From NCBI RefSeq assembly GCF_022581195.2, contig NC_061452.1, positions 3,541,501 through 3,605,500 on the forward strand: a stretch of 64,000 nucleotides of DNA, read 5' to 3'. This DNA comes from Helicoverpa zea. Taxonomy: Eukaryota; Arthropoda; Insecta; Lepidoptera; Noctuidae. This document shows positions 44,731 to 57,987 of this stretch, piece by piece. The notes beneath the pieces are model-generated. The model had not been told where the DNA came from, searched no databases, and was given only the letters and a program-made list of their open reading frames with translations. The position numbers and the translations under genes are program-made. Numbering within the stretch: position 1 is the first letter of the stretch; each line of letters starts with the position of its first letter.

Positions 44731-46521
44731 AAGTCATTGCTGTCTAAAGGACCAAAGGAGGAGGTCAGAAGAGGCACACAGCGCCTACCTGTATATCAAA
44801 GCATATTATTTATAATGAAACTATAAGACATTCCTCATTCTGAGAAATTGAAGCCAAGAACTATCGCTCTATTAAAAAAAAGCAGCAACAATTTTACAAG
44901 GATGAAAATAACACCAACATAACAAATTGTCTAATCATTCCTACAAGTACGAACTATTGAATAATAAAATGAAGTAATTTGTAAGCAACTGGGTCACAGT
45001 TTTCCAATACGGCAATTCTTACAAATGGATAAGTAATCACTATATACGAACAATATTGTAATGGATACTAATGGCTGCCTCGGAAAGTGTTACACTTTAA
45101 TAAAGCGAGTGCACTGTTCGTAATTAGTCCAAAATTCCTAATTGGATGATATGCGAGTTCTGTTTAGGAGTTAATAAATTAAATTCTAATATATTTCTAT
45201 GCAAAATAGGTTGAATTTTATGTTTGTGTTGAGTCGAAGAGCAATGTTAGTTTCACAATGAAATTCATTTAATCAATTATAAAAGAAATATATTGAAGAA
45301 CATTATCTAAGTTTGGAATTTATCTGGTAATTGGTATCTAATACACACAGCTTTAATTTACAATGTAGGTATCATGCGCCTACGCAAAAACGCTACAGCG
45401 TAGCACAAGCCTACGAGCTACGAAAAAAACGCATAAAAGAACCACGCACCTTAGCTCCTCACACATAAAGTTGAAATTCAAACAGCTGTCAACAAAATCT
45501 TTTTATACAATAAACAGTGGGAACTTTTAGAACTGTGTCGTACTCATTTTAATAGTAAAACCTAGTTTTTAATTTCACACAGTAACAGAAGTTACTTAGT
45601 TTTATGTAGTTTACGTTTTAATAGTATAAACTAGTACGTGAGTTTTTGATGAATGCGTTCAAAAGTGCTCTGAATATGTATATTTCTGTTTATTCGTGTA
45701 CGTCGCTCCTCTCGTGTGAAAATTTCTCAGGGGACCGAGGATATGAGAAGGTAGGATCGATGGACGGGACTGACTGCAAATAAGACCTAGTGCTATCTCG
45801 AGTTAGGTTGACATAACTTGAGATATGACTTGAGATTAACTTAATTATTATTATATCTACTAAAGCTTTAAAGACACATATTCTTTAGGAAAGTTTTTTA
45901 CATTCATTGTCTTCCATGAGTCATAGTTGAGTTTTTTTCCATCGAATCCTTATACTGATCAGTTACCTTTATCTAAACTGAAATGTTGTTTCAACAGACG
46001 TTTGACTTATGAATGAAAAAAAAAAGTGGCTCTAATTTGTATGAGGATTTTCTTACTGTTTTGCCAAAAAATGTTATTGTATACTTACCATCCATCAAAC
46101 CTGACATCCCTAAAATTAAATATACCCACAAGGTCACCTCAAAAATTCACATAATTCGACCACCTCATTAAGTCTTGATGATAATAAAGTTCTCTATACA
46201 CGACACAGGCGCCTATTGTTTAACAGATTGTATTGAAACTCGGCAGACGGAAAGCGGCATGCAAATAATAATGAAAGTTCTCCGACGTCACCGTTCGACA
46301 CTCCCTATCAGTGTTAAGGGTGAGTTTGTACCTGTGGCCGGGGGACATCTTATTCCTCCCTTAGTCGGAGTATGATGAAATAGAGGACTATATGAATTAA
46401 AATTAAAACCGAAAATGATGTTTTATAGTGGGTATTAAAAACTGCGACAGTCAGAAATTATCTCAAGACACAGAATTTTAAAATAAAATAGAGTCTTTAG
46501 GCAAATAAAATCATTTTCTTT
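44731..46521. other. Unassigned DNA
   Basis: Nothing recognised. A CTACGAGCTACG-type cluster lies near 45390-45425. Confidence 0.45.
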
Positions 46522-46824
46522 CCGTGCTGTGCTGCTGCTGCCGCTGCGGCTGTGGAGAACCTCAAGCGGCGGAAATATAGTGGCCTTGTCGGAAACTATA
46601 TTTTCGAACCATTTGGGGTTGAAACCCTCGGGTCGTGGGGTCCGAATGCCCACATTCTATTTTAAGATCTCTCTAGGCGGCCGGTTGACGATTCTCGTGA
46701 CCAGAAGGCTGGCTGTTACCTCGGACAAAGAATCAGCATGGCGATCCAACGAGGTAATGCTGCCAGCCTCTTGGGCACGCTCCCAGTTCACAGCGATGGG
46801 GACGAATTTTTTGGCGCTTTTTAG
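46522..46824 (+). pseudogene. Remnant C-terminus of a mobile-element protein
   Basis: One frame with a single in-frame stop (after HILF) reads LKRRKYSGL, then FEPFGVETLGSWGPNA, then DQKAGCYLGQRISMAIQRGNAA, and ends at TAG 46822-46824. The pattern 'VET-G-WGP..QRIS-A-QRGNAAS--GT' is one I associate with C-termini of reverse-transcriptase-bearing repeats in invertebrates, but I cannot name the clade. The block is G+C-rich relative to its flanks, with no target duplication seen. A host exon is less likely because of the stop and absence of splice context. About 100 codons remain of a presumably much larger protein. Confidence 0.5.
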
Positions 46825-49800
46825 TTGTTTTTTTTACTAGGATAGTTTTCCTTTATATATTTATTTTCTCAAAAGTTTTACAATCACAGAGAAAATTCAA
46901 TATCGTAAGATACTGGCCGTTATTATGAGTATAACTTACAACAACTATTCCATCAATAACCCCTTAATATTAACAGTAAATATTAGAGCGGCATCTTCCC
47001 TTTAACCCTTCTGCCGAGCGGCTAATTAAAGTTAGGAACACACGGCGCGACCGCGGTGCTGCAGTGTTTGACTACAGCTGCGTTTGTCGCGCTCACACTT
47101 GACACTTTTTGTGTTAATAATACGTAGGGAATTATATGTGTGTATTACAATATTTGATGATGAAAACAGGCAAGAGAGATTTTAAGAGAGTTAAGAGTTA
47201 ATATTTCTTCCCATACATTGTATAGGTACCTACTAGCTTCCACAAGGGGTTTCCGCTTTCCGCTTCCTGAGAGAACTACTGCCCGAGAAAAAGACTATAT
47301 TTTATTTTGTTGTTTTAGCTATATTCTTGCCAAGTATTATCAAAATCCTTTCAGTAATTATTGCGTGAAAGAGGAACAAACAACCATACACACTTTTCAC
47401 TTCCAGCATGTGTGATATATTGCAGTGTTGGGATATCTCTTCTGATATTGGACATTTAATTACGCAAACAAGTGCGACACTATGATAGTTAAAATTAATA
47501 AACACAAAACAACTAATAGGTAGCCTTAGTTTCGACATAGTGGACCCGTAGACCATAACTCATATATAGTTCTATTGTGGTTTCATTTCAAGCAAATTCT
47601 AGCACAATCCAATCAACTGCAGAACCCTGGAATAAAGCAAACAAAATTAATATAGCAATCATAAACTGAATAAAATTAATCAACGCGATTGACACTGAGT
47701 TTGGGTCATTAGCAGTATTATTGATGGCTTATAAATTGCATCGGTCTGCATCTGCAATGAAAACATGGAGTAATGAACAAATGGATGGAAGCTTAAACCA
47801 TATTCAACACAGCCCACGTTCCAGTCCAGTTGGGACCACATACTCGGAGTCCCTCAAGTATGAGGCTTCATAAATTTGTAATTTTTGTTAGGCACGCTTT
47901 TTGACAATATCTGACTTGATAAGTATAGTAAACCCACTTATCAAGCTTACTTATAATTATCGAAAAATCTACGCTTGTGGAGGCCTTCAACATCAGCTTT
48001 TTTTCTGTACAACGGCAGAGAAAAAGCCTCTCGTACAAAGAATGAGCGCTAATCCTATTCACTTTCAATTTTAAGACTTCTCAGGTTGTACTTTTTAGGA
48101 AATCGACCCAAACCGTTTACACCTCATTTGTATAGGATAGACAAATTATGTACTTACCAAACTATTTCTCAGTTATCCATTAGTTACTCATCTGTGGCAT
48201 AGTGGCACGATATGATTATGAGCTCCATAGACACTACTTTGTAAATGTCGATTCAATTTGTTTTTGTCTTTATTATTAACAGGGAAATGAACGTGGTATT
48301 TGCAGAACAGATGCAATTTAAAACTTGATTAAGTATTTGTTGTACAAGCATACAAAATTACAATACAGGATTCAATATTCGTAATGTCGTCAAAATATGT
48401 TTACCTGTGAACTGTTGCCGTTATGTCGACTATATAATATAAGTGTCTGTCAAAAATTAAAGAGTACAAAAACAAAAGTTAAATGTGAAAGGCAATATTA
48501 TAATGTAATCAACCGAACCTTGAACTCATACATGTGTATGTTTAGTTTCCTGCACATCAAAATCTAATTTGTACACCAATATACCTGTATACGGTTGCCA
48601 AATCAAATTATTTACCTAAGAGCAGGGAGCCATAACAACTCATAATAATGTGATTACTCCTATATTTGCGTACCATCAAAGGGGTGCACACATTTGAGAA
48701 ATTTAAGCGGATTTGTCAAGTTTTGAGTCCGACGGACTGGTGAAATTATGTGCACCCTTGTTAGAGAGTGCTAGTGACATCGTGTGATGGGTGCTTTGAA
48801 AAATTGTTCCGGGACAGAAACATGGACGAGGGCAAAAAATCAAGGGTTTTTCGGAAATGTCTGGAAGGGCTTGGACGTCATCTGGAATGATATGTTGGCA
48901 GGTCCGTGGAAATAATTTAAATTGGAAGTAAAAAAGTTTGTTGGTGTTAGTACCCATGGCTGTGAGTAAATGGTCAAATAAATATCAAATAGGATGGACT
49001 AGAAAATGAAGACAAATAGGTAAATCCCCTTAAAATATACAGTGTAATAAAATCCAATAAAACGCAGAGACATACATTTCTATAATGATGTATTGCACGC
49101 AATCAATAAATTCCCAAACATAATTGATTGCCTACATGCTTTATACAAAATTGGAATCATACAAATGTATAGGATTGCTTCTTGAAAATTCAATATTCCA
49201 GCAGTAAAACTGATTGCCAATGATAAATTAAATTGACATGTTACACATTGATTATTAAGAATACAAGATTGGACAAAATTGTTCTTTAAAAAGGAATCAG
49301 TCGTTTTTATTGCGTGTACACGAAAACTATTTAAAGTATAAGCGCAAAGCGATTCCACGAACGAAATAAAAAAATCTGCTTTTAACCGTAATCATCAATT
49401 CATTTAACATAATATTCTAAATTGAATCAATCTTTATTCATATTTTAATTTCAGGCCCCCAAAATTATTTTTTTTCTGTAAACATTTTTATTTTAAGCCC
49501 AAAAACCTATTGTTTATTTCACAAAATGTCACTTTTCTTACAAAAACAATTATTCAGCCTGCTTCAACAATAATTTAATAAATAAAGAAAAGCCATGAAA
49601 ACAGTTAATATCTTACAACTTACACCCCAGTTAAAAATCTTAGTGGGCCCTTCCCCTGGAATCGGGATCAACCTCGAATCGAGATCGTAACTTGATCATA
49701 TTGTAACATGATTACCAGGGTTTGAAGTACTCTTCGTGGAAGCTTTTATCTATAGTGGTGTGTTATATTGTGTATCGGAAAGTACATGTTTTATGTAGGT

Positions 49801-50617
49801 GTGTATGCACCTGTATAAAGGACAGCAGTGATTGGTATTATTTTTTAGAAAATTTACGGGTTACTCCGGCGGGTCTCCGACAGCATATTTTTTCCCTGAA
49901 ATAATAATAAAACAGAAGTCTATTAAAGTCGACCACTTTAAATAAAATTAAGCAAATTAAATTAGTGCTATCTCACGTCAATTACATTGAACAGCACTCC
50001 CAAAAAATTTCTCCGCTTCCTAGTGTTATTATAATTAGGTATAAGCACCTATACCACATTTACTATACCAATAACATCACTGACATGTTATAGTAAACAG
50101 TTTTTTTGTTCTCGAACCACTTGAGATTAGAAAGACAAAGAGTTACAGAGAATAACTTGAGGAATTCCGATGAAAGTTCAATAGTATCTTCCAATCGGCA
50201 GACGTATTCATTTCCTTTAAGTGTCTCATTCGTACGTAGCGAACTGAAATAACTACACATGGAATACTGTACGAAGTACCACTAAAGGTATTGAGTGATT
50301 TTTTAATAAAAAGCTATATCTTAAAAGAATATACAAGGCAATTTATAAAAAGCAATACAATCAAAAAATATTACTTTAACATCATATACATATACGGGCG
50401 TGAGCACACCAACATCGCCTTGCCTCAATTGCCTATCTCATCTGCATCCTATAGAAACACAGAGGAGACCCTGGCGACCGACTGGTGGCGTTAACCACCA
50501 CACAGCACCATGTATGAATATTGAATGCCTTGGCTCAGAAATGGGCAGTACTTAGCATCTCCGAAGCTAAAAAATAACTCTCTCTGCGCTCACCTACATT
50601 CTTGTCCACGCAGTGAG
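46825..50617. other. Unassigned AT-rich DNA
   Basis: No gene recognised in 3.8 kb. A small GC-rich patch lies at ~47040-47105 (GGCGCGACCGCGG). Open frames are below 95 codons with no motifs. Confidence 0.5.
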
Positions 50618-50688
50618 TATAGCCAAATCCCCCCAAACTGTTGGAGACCTTTGTCTAACAGTGGACGTTTTTTGGCTGTGACGACAAA
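50618..50688 (+). repeat. RTE-type LINE 3' end remnant
   Basis: GGAGACCTTTGTCTAACAG followed by TGGACGTTTTTTGGCTG matches the usual RTE-type 3' end in diverged form. The GAT tail is decayed. Confidence 0.5.
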
Positions 50689-51421
50689 TATTCACTTCTA
50701 AGGTTTTGGTTAAAGTGGTTCCGTATCTGACCTCTACCAAAATCAACATTCAGCAAAGTTCAGTCAGCTAGTAATTTATAAACTACCATTTTATTTTAAA
50801 CTGAAACTGCTGTATCAAGCTTGCAGTACAACGGAAGCTGTGAATATTCGGCGCGACGGTTGCAGCCCTGCACCAGACTGCTGCTTCCGGTTTCAACTTC
50901 CTGCTCTTTCCAAATCACGGTTTTTAGTTCGAGAACGTTCTATTGGTTTTATTTATGTGTGTGTGCTCTTCTTTTTTGGTCCTAAAAGATATCGTGTGAT
51001 TTTAGATGTATTTGCTGTAGACTTGTTTACTGTTGTCGTATGTTTACCTAAAGGAAAGGATTTCGCGAGTGATTTTTTTTTATCCTGGTAATAACTGGTA
51101 AATAACGTTCCAAACATGATAAAGATATATAAGTATAGATCTTTTTCAAGCAATGTATCGAAGATGCTCATAAAATTATATTCTAGAAAAGTTCCCACTT
51201 ATTGCTGTATTAGGTATTTTGTTGTTTGCATTGCTTTACGATCAAAATATTCTTTGATTTTTTTTTTACTTTCTTCTACTAAAACCAGAATATAAAATTC
51301 TGCAAAAATGTGTTGATATTGAAAACAAAAGGAGCATGTCCTGTGATTCAATAAAGGTCTTCAACTGCAAAGGATCGTGTCACCTGACCTGTGAGTGGCA
51401 ATAACGTAGACTCTGCAGAAT
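50689..51421. other. Unassigned DNA
   Basis: Nothing recognised. An 83-codon frame (50840-51091) lacks motifs. Confidence 0.5.
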
Positions 51422-51621
51422 GGACATACTACACCTTTTTTTTTTTTTTTTTTAACGACGTCAAAAATCATCAAATGACCCCTTCCGCTGTGGGTTAGCA
51501 GCGGAGAGGGAGTGTCAGACTCTTACTGACTAAAAACCGTCGTGTTCCGTCATGGGCCTTTTATGTACCAGGGCCGCGGTATTTCTTTCGAACAACCCGC
51601 AGCCCCGGGACATACTACACC
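51422..51621 (-). mobile_element. Short poly-A retroposon (copy C), best preserved
   Basis: The element 51436-51607 (172 bp, minus strand) has an 18-base T-run on the plus strand as its poly-A tail and starts CCGGGGCTGCGGGTTGTTCG. A perfect 14-bp direct repeat GGACATACTACACC flanks it (51422-51435, 51608-51621). Confidence 0.88.
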
Positions 51622-52711
51622 TGGGTATAAAGTTACAGAAGGTATGCTGGTAGACGACCTCTTACTAGAATATCTAGTGTGTATGAAAAATAATCTACAG
51701 ATAGTCTAGAAATAAGTCAACATAATTTGCGCCTCCAAAAGCTACCTTCAGTGGTTTCAAAAGCGTCCTGTCGAAATTTGCTTGGCGTAGCCTTCCTCGA
51801 TAAATAGAGTTATTTACACTTAAAAAATATCGGTACAGTAACACAAAGTAATTGCTAAGGAGATTAGTGCATTAAAAAAAACTCTTCAGCTTTTTAAGCA
51901 TAAATAAAATAGGTGGCACATTTGAACATAAATACCTTATTGAACACTATTATCGAAAAATATAATAGCCAAAAAGAAAAATAATATCATCTTTAATATA
52001 TTTAAAGTACAAAATATACCTGGCTAGACTATCCCCGTATATGAAATCTGTGAAAGCATTTTATTTACCGTCGCGCTTGGCAGTTTGACACCGATGCTGG
52101 ACGCGGTGCCAATATCAGCTGAAGAAAATATATATTCTGATACAATTTACACCTTATTTTGTTGTCTTTATTTTTTGAATTTTGTTTGTGGATGCTGCTT
52201 TGTTTTGGTTCTGATTTTGAAATATTTGGTTTGAATACTAAGAACATTGGGCATCATGTAATGACAGCTGCTGGAATTACTGCAGTGCCTCACAGTTGCA
52301 TTATTGCTTAGAAAGTCTTAATGTAGTGTAGGTACTTGTACTTTTAGCCTCTTTAGGTTGGCATCGATAAAAAATCAAAGCATATACAAAAAGAAAAAGG
52401 ATACAGGAAAGGACCAGTGTTTTGATTTCCATACATCGAACTTCTTAATTAATTTGGATATTCTTTGTGTGATAATGCTACCCTAAGCATTTACCAATAC
52501 TTACAAAATACCCTCTATGGAAACTCTCAAGAATCTGGTACTCACAGGTACTTAAAACCATCAAAACTACGCACACGACAACACAATATTCAGCACCCAT
52601 TAAATCTTCGAACTTAACCATCTCAGCTGTCAAACTCATGAATCGATTACACAAAACAGCGCTGTTAGCTACTGAAATTAGCGGCTTTAAGCCGAGGTCA
52701 ACTAAATAATC
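51622..52711. other. Unassigned DNA
   Basis: A weak dispersed-repeat remnant lies at ~51780-51850 (TTCCTCGATAAATAG). Otherwise nothing. Confidence 0.45.
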
Positions 52712-53175
52712 GTGGTATCCACGGAGTAAGGAAATATGAGCGGAGATGCCATAATGAAGGCGGAGCAAGCATCTTTACTTAATAGGCACAGGCACTTTTA
52801 ATCAAATACGTACAGTGTGCTTGAAATCAGTTACGAGTGAACTAATGAAGCGTTCGGGTTCTTTGAAACTTTTTTTTTGGCAAATTATCAAATGACTCCT
52901 CCCGCTGTGGGTAGCTTGAGGGAGTGTCAGACTCTTACTGACTATATAAAACCCTTTATGTACCAGGGCCGCTGTAAATCTTTCGAACAATCCCGTAGTT
53001 CTTCGATACACCTGTCATCGATTTTTGCTCTTAAAATTATCAACTCAGACGGCGTATAAGGGCGAAGACAGTAACGTTCCTCGTCTCCCGCACACCCGCA
53101 TTTTGGCGCGCTACTCTCTTAGGCGATTTTCCGTTATGGCACCTCCGCTAGTCATTTGTTCTGCACGGTGGTATC
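52712..53175 (-). mobile_element. hAT-like MITE family, copy 4, interrupted
   Basis: Element 52720-53167 on the minus strand with a perfect 8-bp duplication GTGGTATC (52712-52719, 53168-53175), the clearest in the family. The left edge CACGGAGTAAGG and right edge GTCATTTGTTCTG are the imperfect inverted termini. It is split by retroposon copy D. Confidence 0.88.
52858..53009 (-). mobile_element. Short poly-A retroposon (copy D) inside MITE copy 4
   Basis: Element 52870-52997; flanks GTTCTTTGAAAC (52858-52869) and GTTCTTCGATAC (52998-53009) agree at 10 of 12. The flanking bases belong to the MITE, so the retroposon is younger. The interior is shortened relative to copy C. Confidence 0.82.
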
Positions 53176-53732
53176 AGAAGCACCCTCGTCAATGCTGGCT
53201 GGAGCTGACAGGTCCTGACTGGAAACTTTGGGGTGTAAACAAGTGTTCCTATACATCTTATTTAGTGCTTCGATTGGTGTTAAAGCGGTTAAGCTGCCTT
53301 GTGTTATGATTTGAAATTAGATTGCTGTTGAGCCTAAGTGTTGAAACACAATGCCTAATTTGATGTGGTGTCTAGTTTGTTTTGACAACATTTATGTACT
53401 TAAAACTGAATAGAAATGATATTTCTCCACCTACTAAATTATTATTTTGAGACATTATTTAGGTACTACTCATCAAATTATCGGCGTTCATAGCAAAAAT
53501 ATGCATTTTACACCCAATTTTCAAGTCGGAATTAAATGCTTTTTGTGATAAAAAATAGTTTCTTAAAAATCTTGTTGAAAGGAAAAAATATTGCGTACCA
53601 AAAGACCAGATAAGGACCAAAACCATAACGGTCAGCGCTTCCCAAAAAACAGTTGACGACCTCAAATCCATTGGACAATACAATTTATGCTTATACCGAA
53701 GCCTTAACACCAATACCTCTTTTGTTGCAAAA
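53176..53732. other. Unassigned DNA
   Basis: Nothing recognised. Confidence 0.5.
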
Positions 53733-53941
53733 ACACCGGCCAGTGCGAATCGGACTCGCGCACGTAGGGTTCCGTACCATCCAAACTAATATTCTATAAT
53801 ATGTATATTTATGGATATCGAGAAAAAATTAGCAAAAAAAAAATCATGTTTGTTGTATGGGAGCCCCCTGAAATATTTATTTTATTCTAGTTTTCTAGTA
53901 TTTGTTGTTATAGCGGCAACAGAAATACATCATCTGTGAAA

Positions 53942-55780
53942 GGACATTGTTAAAACTCGCCTAAGAACCAACACGCATGAAACATTTACTATAATTACTA
54001 GCTCTTTTAATAATAAACATTACATATAATAAAATAGAACGGACACTTTTTAACTTCGAAAACATTTTAAAAAGTATTCACTTCCGTCCTTAGCTTCCAT
54101 CTTGATAGTTCTATTAATTTTTGGTTCCATTTGAGGTTTATTATAGGCAAAGGGATTATAACTCATACAGCCAAGTCTGTGTAACAGCACTCTTAGAGTT
54201 TGAAACAGACAAGCGTCAGTATTCGCAACACTTTATATATTATGATTTTTACTTACACAGTCCGATTAGATGTCTCGGAACCATAATTAGCCATAATGTA
54301 TCAAAAATCTCGATTGAAAGAGCTGTTTGAAACGAGCATTAATTTCGACACTGACAGTTGATGAATAATTGAAAGATGACAACTTTGATATTTTGACAGT
54401 TATTGCTACATACCGAATGTTTTTATTGACGATTTATTGATGATTATAACATCAAAATCCGAAATTGTTTTCATTTTTTCAGAATTCTCATAAGTGTCCG
54501 TTGCTTTAATTTAGGTTCAATTGAATATCTAGACACACGGCAGTGTGTCCGCCAAGTTCGAGCAAAAAAAGCGACACACCGGCCGTGGGTTATATTACAC
54601 GAACCATTTCGGGCCAAATTCGACCCCCCTATAACTCAAAATCTATTTTATTTACACATTTCAAATTTCTAGTATCTGTTGAGACCCCCTCACTTATCTA
54701 AAATACAAAATTTCATTAATATACCTATTGTAGGTCTTGAGATATTGACGTCAGAAAATCGCTATTTTTACTATACACTCACTGACTGATTCACTGATTC
54801 ACTGACTCACTCATCAAAAACCTAGACCACTTCCAATGGTCGTATTGACTTGAAATTTGGCATGGAGGTAGGTCTTTATGTCAAGGTAAAGGGAAAAATC
54901 TGAAAATGGCCAAGTGTGAGTCGGTTTCAAAATAATGAAGGTGTAAAATACCCAGTATAAATTTATACCCCTAAGGAACTAAAACGAACTAAATTTATCT
55001 ATATTTATATAATATATCTTCGAATGGTCGTACCGATCTGAAATTCGTTACAAAGGTTTGTATTTAGTCAAAGTAAAAATCTGAAAACGGCCAAGTGTGA
55101 GTCACTTTCGAAAATAACGAATGTGTAACTTTGATCCACGAACATAATATATGATAACATGTCATGTCAGTCAGTTGGTAAATCTAGTCCATATAGTTAA
55201 TCTAGTTCATTTCTTTGTAAGAAGTATAGTGCATATTCAAAAATCTGAAAGATAGTATAAATGAGACATTTCCTTAACTAACTTAATCATAAGAAAAAAA
55301 TAAAATAAACAACCTTACAAAAATAAATGAAATCCCACCCAAAACAAAAATGTGAAAGGCTGCCAAGTTCGATAATATGGAAATCCTTCGCCTATAAAAG
55401 AAGTGAGATCTGAATAAGTACCAAGTTCCATACACATACCTCAGTTAAAAATAGTTACTTTTTAATAATGTTACTTGGCAAGTTTTAATAGAAAATTAAA
55501 TACTTGATTCATTGCGTTTAGTAGGTTTATAAGAAGGTGTGTGAAAACTTGCCAAGTAACATCATTAAAAAGTAACTATGTTTAACTGAGGTATGTGTAT
55601 GGAACTTGGTACTTATTCAGATCTCACTTCTTTTATAGGCGAAGGATTTCCATATTATCGAACTTGGCAGCCTTTCACATTTTTGTTTTGGGTGGGATAT
55701 ACATTATCTACAACCCAAAGAGTAAATACAGCTCTCTGTTGGGTCTTAGGCGAACTATGTATGGACGACGAACAATGTCC
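53942..55780. mobile_element. 1.84-kb TIR element with internal palindrome
   Basis: The ends are inverted: GGACATTGTT at 53942-53951 and AACAATGTCC at 55771-55780. A second inverted block (TCGCCTAAGA-CCAACA) sits just inside each end. The interior has no transposase, a CACTGAC simple repeat (54777-54815), two diverged ~115-bp direct repeats starting 54831 and 55019 (AATGGTCGTA..., ending GGCCAAGTGTGAGTC), and the large palindrome at 55332-55698. The junction bases AAA/TTT hide any target duplication. Confidence 0.7.
55332..55698. repeat. 155-bp-arm near-perfect palindrome
   Basis: Arms 55332-55486 and 55544-55698 are reverse complements with 2 mismatches in 155, around a 57-base spacer. The 126-codon frame starting at 55593 is mostly the right arm read through and is not a gene. 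Such an arm pair would make long double-stranded RNA if transcribed. Confidence 0.95.
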
Positions 55781-55893
55781 TTTCAACTCTCTAACTATGA
55801 CGGTTCATGAGATACAGCCTGGTGACAGACGGACGGACGGAGGAGCGAAAACAATAGAGTCCCGTTTACCCTTTGGGTACGGAACCCTAAAAA

Positions 55894-57987
55894 CGAGGAA
55901 AAGTAAAGAAATATATCTATCTGAAAATTGTGAAACCGCGTTCACAGTAACGCTGTCATTCAATATCCAGTGATATCTCATTTTGCCGCGCGAATAGACC
56001 CCAACAGAAAGGATACCCTTAAGAAATGGCTTAAGTTATAGAAGCGTGATCTGTTGTTGGTGGTATGTTATTGAAATAAACAACAATAACTGGAGAGGTT
56101 TTATTCACCGACTTAAAAAAAGGAGGTTCTCAGTTTAACCTGTATGTATGCGTGATTATCTCGCGTTTACTTGAACTAATTTTAAAACGATTTTCGACAT
56201 AGTGTTTGCCAGAATTATGACAGCGTATCTACTATTGAAATTGGTTTTATTTTTTGTAATTTATGCTTTCGTAAGGAATTGGTGACAGGTATGTTTCGAT
56301 TGAAAATAATTGTTGAATGGTTTAGAAAACTTTTTCAATATCATATACCTCTCACAATTTATTTTCTTTCTTGCACCAAACACAGTGTACTCGCCAGAGG
56401 CGCGGCTCCCCGAACATTGAATTTTGTGTAGCGACACATTTTCTCAAAAATATTACTTCGTCAGACACGTAGCGTATCCGTGTTGTGTTAGCAGTAACAC
56501 TACTTTTTGCACTGCTCAGGATACAATTATGGAATTTTGATTAATAATAATTAGTGATTTGAAAACAATGAAAATAATTCGATCTCAATGAATAAAATAA
56601 AAGTTCCATCATTCTTTGTTGTTTGAATATAAAACAGTAACTTGTAAAATTATAGAGTTGAAACTAAATTGGAATATTACTGTTTAGCAAATCTTTTCAA
56701 TCACAGTCTTAATCTCAATATGTGATTCTCGCTCTCTCGTTTCAAAATAAACGAACATGATTTCTTCATATTTTAAAGCTTCATCAAAATTATGCTTAAC
56801 ACACTGAATAATGCATTTTCGTACTATCATTAAAATAGCCAACAACATTATTGAAAGCAATTTAAACTAACTGTTCTACTTGCGTATATACGTTTTGCAC
56901 TCAAAGTAACGGTACTGACACGTATTATGGAAACCAGTAATGCTATTGACGGCATGCAGTTCTATACATTAATGCCCTAGTTTACGTATGTTCACAAAGG
57001 CTTTATTGTATTTATAGTGAGGCGCAATGATATACAGAATGAACTGTAATTTGTGTTAATTTCGGAGACGCAGCTTTTGCTAGGACTGAAAAAGAACCTT
57101 CTTCCTCGGTAAATGTTCCATCTAACACTAAAAGAACATTTCAAATCAGACGTTAGGTTAATTTCACATAAAGGTACTAACTTGGGAAACGACTAACCAG
57201 GTAACGGTAGTGTGCATAGAGTTCCTTCATGATGGGGACGGCAAACAGCCAATTAATATCTTTACATATAAAATCTCAAAATTAATAAAAAAACCACCAT
57301 CCTCAGTAACACCACATAAAAAGCCCGTTCTACACTGTCACCTCCAATCCGTTTTCAATTAACGTGTCCAGAGAAGCGTTAACGCCCTCCCTACACGCTC
57401 GCGTTAGGGTTAGTTCACATGATAAGAGCGGATTTGAATGATGCCGCCTGTGTAAGCTGGGCCTAGGTTGAGTGTAGACTGACACTGTTTAAGATATTAT
57501 AATGGGAATTTTGTGGTGCTGTATTAGCAGATTATTTTAGTTACAGGTTGTTTTGGTGCGGAAGAAATGCGGAATGTAGGTGCAAGTATACCTACATACC
57601 ACTTAAGAGTATGTGTACAAAGTAAGTTATTTCATTGCATGTTCATGTACGAAGATATATGTACTTAGTACTTAAAAATTGAAATTTCCAACTTACATTT
57701 TTATTTTATTTTTCTAGACAGCATTTTTTCAGATTCTTTGAAAAGTGGCCAACATTAAACAATGCGTTTGAGTATTTTCAACACACATTCTATAATTCTA
57801 CTTATAATTCTAATAGCATTGTTTGCATTTTTGAAAAAACAACAATATTTCCGGTAAATGAATAACAATGAATAATAACATAGACTATTATTGTTTTCCA
57901 TAGGAATTCATCATCATTGTCGCTACTTTCCTTCTGGCTTCTTTTGTTCTTTTGCTATTTAGTCTAACAGGATTATTAATATATATA
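55894..57987. other. Unassigned AT-rich DNA
   Basis: An ACCGACTT..AAGGAGGTTCTCA motif at 56107-56140 matches the outer flank of the fold-back repeat at 31646-31842. Otherwise nothing is recognised. Confidence 0.45.

Larger units (their letters stand above)
53733..55893 (+). repeat. Dispersed lepidopteran repeat, interrupted
   Basis: The left part (53733-53941) opens CACCGGCCAGTGCG and has AGGGTTCCGTACC and ATGGGAGCCCCCTGAA. The right part (55781-55893) has GGTTCATGAGATACAGCC, a GACGGACGGACGG run and GGGTACGGAACCCTAAAAA. Together they make a repeat I recognise as frequent in moths, cut in the middle by the 1.84-kb element at 53942-55780. Confidence 0.75.

Noticed and set aside
53733..55893. 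LTR retrotransposon
   Set aside because: No pair of long direct repeats, primer-binding site or gag-pol frame; the structure is a TIR element in a dispersed repeat.
55593..55973. 126-codon plus-strand open frame
   Set aside because: It runs through one arm of the 155-bp palindrome and into a dispersed repeat; no motif, and the arm repeat explains its length.
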